Part shown: one piece after another, positions 63,058 through 64,000 of the stretch
How positions within the stretch are numbered: the stretch's first letter is position 1
How the letters are laid out: each line of letters starts with the position of its first letter
NCBI RefSeq assembly: GCF_017310505.1
Contig: NZ_CP065957.1
Coordinates: 1,550,001 to 1,614,000 of the forward strand
DNA from: Methylacidiphilum caldifontis
Lineage (GTDB): Bacteria; Verrucomicrobiota; Verrucomicrobiia; Methylacidiphilales; Methylacidiphilaceae
DNA length: 64,000 bases
Direction: 5' to 3'
The notes under the pieces: generated by a model
Told to the model about the DNA's origin: nothing
The model's input: the letters and a program-made list of their open reading frames with translations, nothing else
Databases searched by the model: none
Made by a program: the position numbers and the translations under genes

Positions 63058-64000
63058 ATGGAATTTTTAGGAAAAACAAACGTTACCCTCAAATACAAGG
63101 ACAAAAAAAAATTTCTTTTATTGTTCCTTTCTCATAAGGCCCTCTTTTTTTCCCTCTTTTCTTTTCTTGTATTGTTTTTTTTAATTAAAGACAAATTTCA
63201 TAAGATAGAAAGTCATTGGGAATTCTTCGTGGGATTGATCTGGTTTTTTAGCCTTGTTTTGTCCAATGCGTTTGTATCTGTCAAACATGCAGAAAAACTC
63301 GCACACCATTTTGGAGAACCCTATGGATCATTGATTCTAACCATTGCTGCCACTGCCATTGAATTTTCCTCTATTTGGGATGTCATGTCTACAAATGTGA
63401 AAAATTTAACTTTTCCACGTGATACCGTTTATTCGATCATAATGATTGTCTTGGGAGGAGTGGTGGGTATAACCCTGCTTGTTGGAGGCATCTATCATAA
63501 GGAACAGAAAATCAATCTGGAAGGATCAAAAGCTTTTCTTAGCGTTATTGTTCCAATGGCCGTTTTAATTTTGATTCTTCCTAATTTTACCCGTTCTAGT
63601 CCTGGGCCCACATTTTCAAAATTTCAAACCTTTTTCTATATCTTTGCTTGCCTTTTCCTTTATCTGATTTTTCTGGTTGTCCAAACGGTAAGTCATAGAA
63701 AATATTTTCTTTTGGATGATCTTGATGCCCTTAAAGAAGAAAGCAGAAAAGAAAAAAAGTTCGCTTTATATCATGGGATAATGCTTATTGTTTCGCTTCT
63801 AGGTGTGGTTTTTTTTGCTGAAAAATTATCTTTTTCTATCAATTATGCTATAGAAAATTTTAAAACTCCAAAAGTTGTTGGTGGCTTTATTGTCGCTTCG
63901 CTTGTGTTGCTTCCTGAATCCATGACAGCCATTAAAGCTGCTATTCATAACAGCCTTCAAAAATCGATGAATATCCTTTTAGGCTCGGTATGCGCGACCA
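63058..64000 (+). CDS. chaA: Ca2+/H+ antiporter, ChaA-like (cut off at window end)
   Basis: A frame from the ATG at 63058 stays open for 314 codons to the end of the window. After a basic start it has about eight transmembrane segments, with two copies of the exchanger core: HHFGEPYGSLILTIAATAIE in the first half and VGGFIVASLVLLPESMTAIKAA in the second. Both match the alpha repeats of ChaA-type Ca2+/H+ (or Na+/H+) exchangers, with the acidic residue in each. A short cytoplasmic charged loop (DALKEESRKEKK) separates the halves. The C-terminus is missing only because the window ends. It is divergent from glgP, with 156 nt between them. Confidence 0.85.
   Translation, partial: MEFLGKTNVTLKYKDKKKFLLLFLSHKALFFSLFSFLVLFFLIKDKFHKIESHWEFFVGLIWFFSLVLSNAFVSVKHAEKLAHHFGEPYGSLILTIAATAIEFSSIWDVMSTNVKNLTFPRDTVYSIIMIVLGGVVGITLLVGGIYHKEQKINLEGSKAFLSVIVPMAVLILILPNFTRSSPGPTFSKFQTFFYIFACLFLYLIFLVVQTVSHRKYFLLDDLDALKEESRKEKKFALYHGIMLIVSLLGVVFFAEKLSFSINYAIENFKTPKVVGGFIVASLVLLPESMTAIKAAIHNSLQKSMNILLGSVCAT

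Noticed and set aside
1-64000. CRISPR array, prophage or complete insertion sequence
   Set aside because: No regularly spaced direct repeats, cas, integrase, capsid or intact transposase genes were seen.

Overview
The window is about 64 kb of a low-GC (roughly 40% by eye), densely packed bacterial chromosome. LpxA, a LolCDE-type ABC system, a heptosyltransferase-like GT9 enzyme, an RND pump and an ExbB/ExbD/TonB module show a diderm with lipopolysaccharide. A ClpC-McsB-McsA set, a GuaB3-type IMPDH relative, a mycobacterial-type RpiB, a DUF3417-type glucan phosphorylase and many Gly/Trp-rich or unassigned exported proteins fit the PVC group. A Verrucomicrobium, for example a Methylacidiphilum-like thermoacidophile, is the best guess; this is an inference, because no diagnostic methane-oxidation or rRNA gene lies in the window.

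Layout. 1-6.4 kb: the tail of an O-methyltransferase, a thioredoxin/TPR protein, a cation efflux transporter, a small Cys/His exported protein, a hairpin-rich gene-free stretch, a large beta-propeller phosphoesterase and tRNA-Arg(TCG). 6.4-14.6 kb, all minus strand: gnd-rpiB, mcsA, a branched-chain aminotransferase, an FtsX-type permease with its LolD-like ATPase, hisC-tyrA and a low-molecular-weight phosphatase homologue. 14.7-22.2 kb, plus strand: nuoBCDEFGH, closed by a strong hairpin; nuoA and nuoI-N are not in the window. 22.2-27.3 kb: a sulfite-reductase-type flavoprotein, an L,D-transpeptidase and a Trp/Tyr/Gly-rich membrane protein. 27.4-35.2 kb: miaA-hflX-lpxA, apt, a sigma-70 factor, cysK, a metallophosphoesterase and a GT9 glycosyltransferase. 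35.3-38.8 kb: a protein made only of HNH-associated repeats, a glutamate-receptor-like K+ channel and a beta-hydroxyacid dehydrogenase. 39-46.2 kb: an RND permease with its adaptor, a 0.8 kb gene-free stretch with IS-remnant or RNA-like structure, a ketopantoate-reductase-like gene and a putative lipoprotein. 46.3-57.8 kb, all minus strand: exbB-exbD-tonB-zinc ribbon-guaB3-guaA-hisD-mcsB-clpC, downstream of rsmI and a small exported protein. 57.9-64 kb: tRNA-Leu(TAG), a probably leaderless methyltransferase, an AsmA-like protein, glucan phosphorylase and the start of a ChaA-like Ca2+/H+ antiporter.

How genes work together. The clearest multi-gene machines are the hydrophilic arm of complex I plus NuoH, and a protein-arginine phosphorylation and degradation module (McsB next to ClpC, McsA 40 kb away) that keeps the known catalytic and phospho-arginine-binding residues. 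A Tol/Exb-like module is also present, but its ExbD has Asn where the essential transmembrane Asp is expected. No complete unknown multi-gene system stands out. The most unusual signals are that ExbD substitution, the complete McsAB-ClpC set in a diderm, the orphan HNH-repeat protein, the GluR0-like channel, and two gene-free stretches rich in perfect hairpins that could be uncharacterised RNAs or decayed mobile elements.
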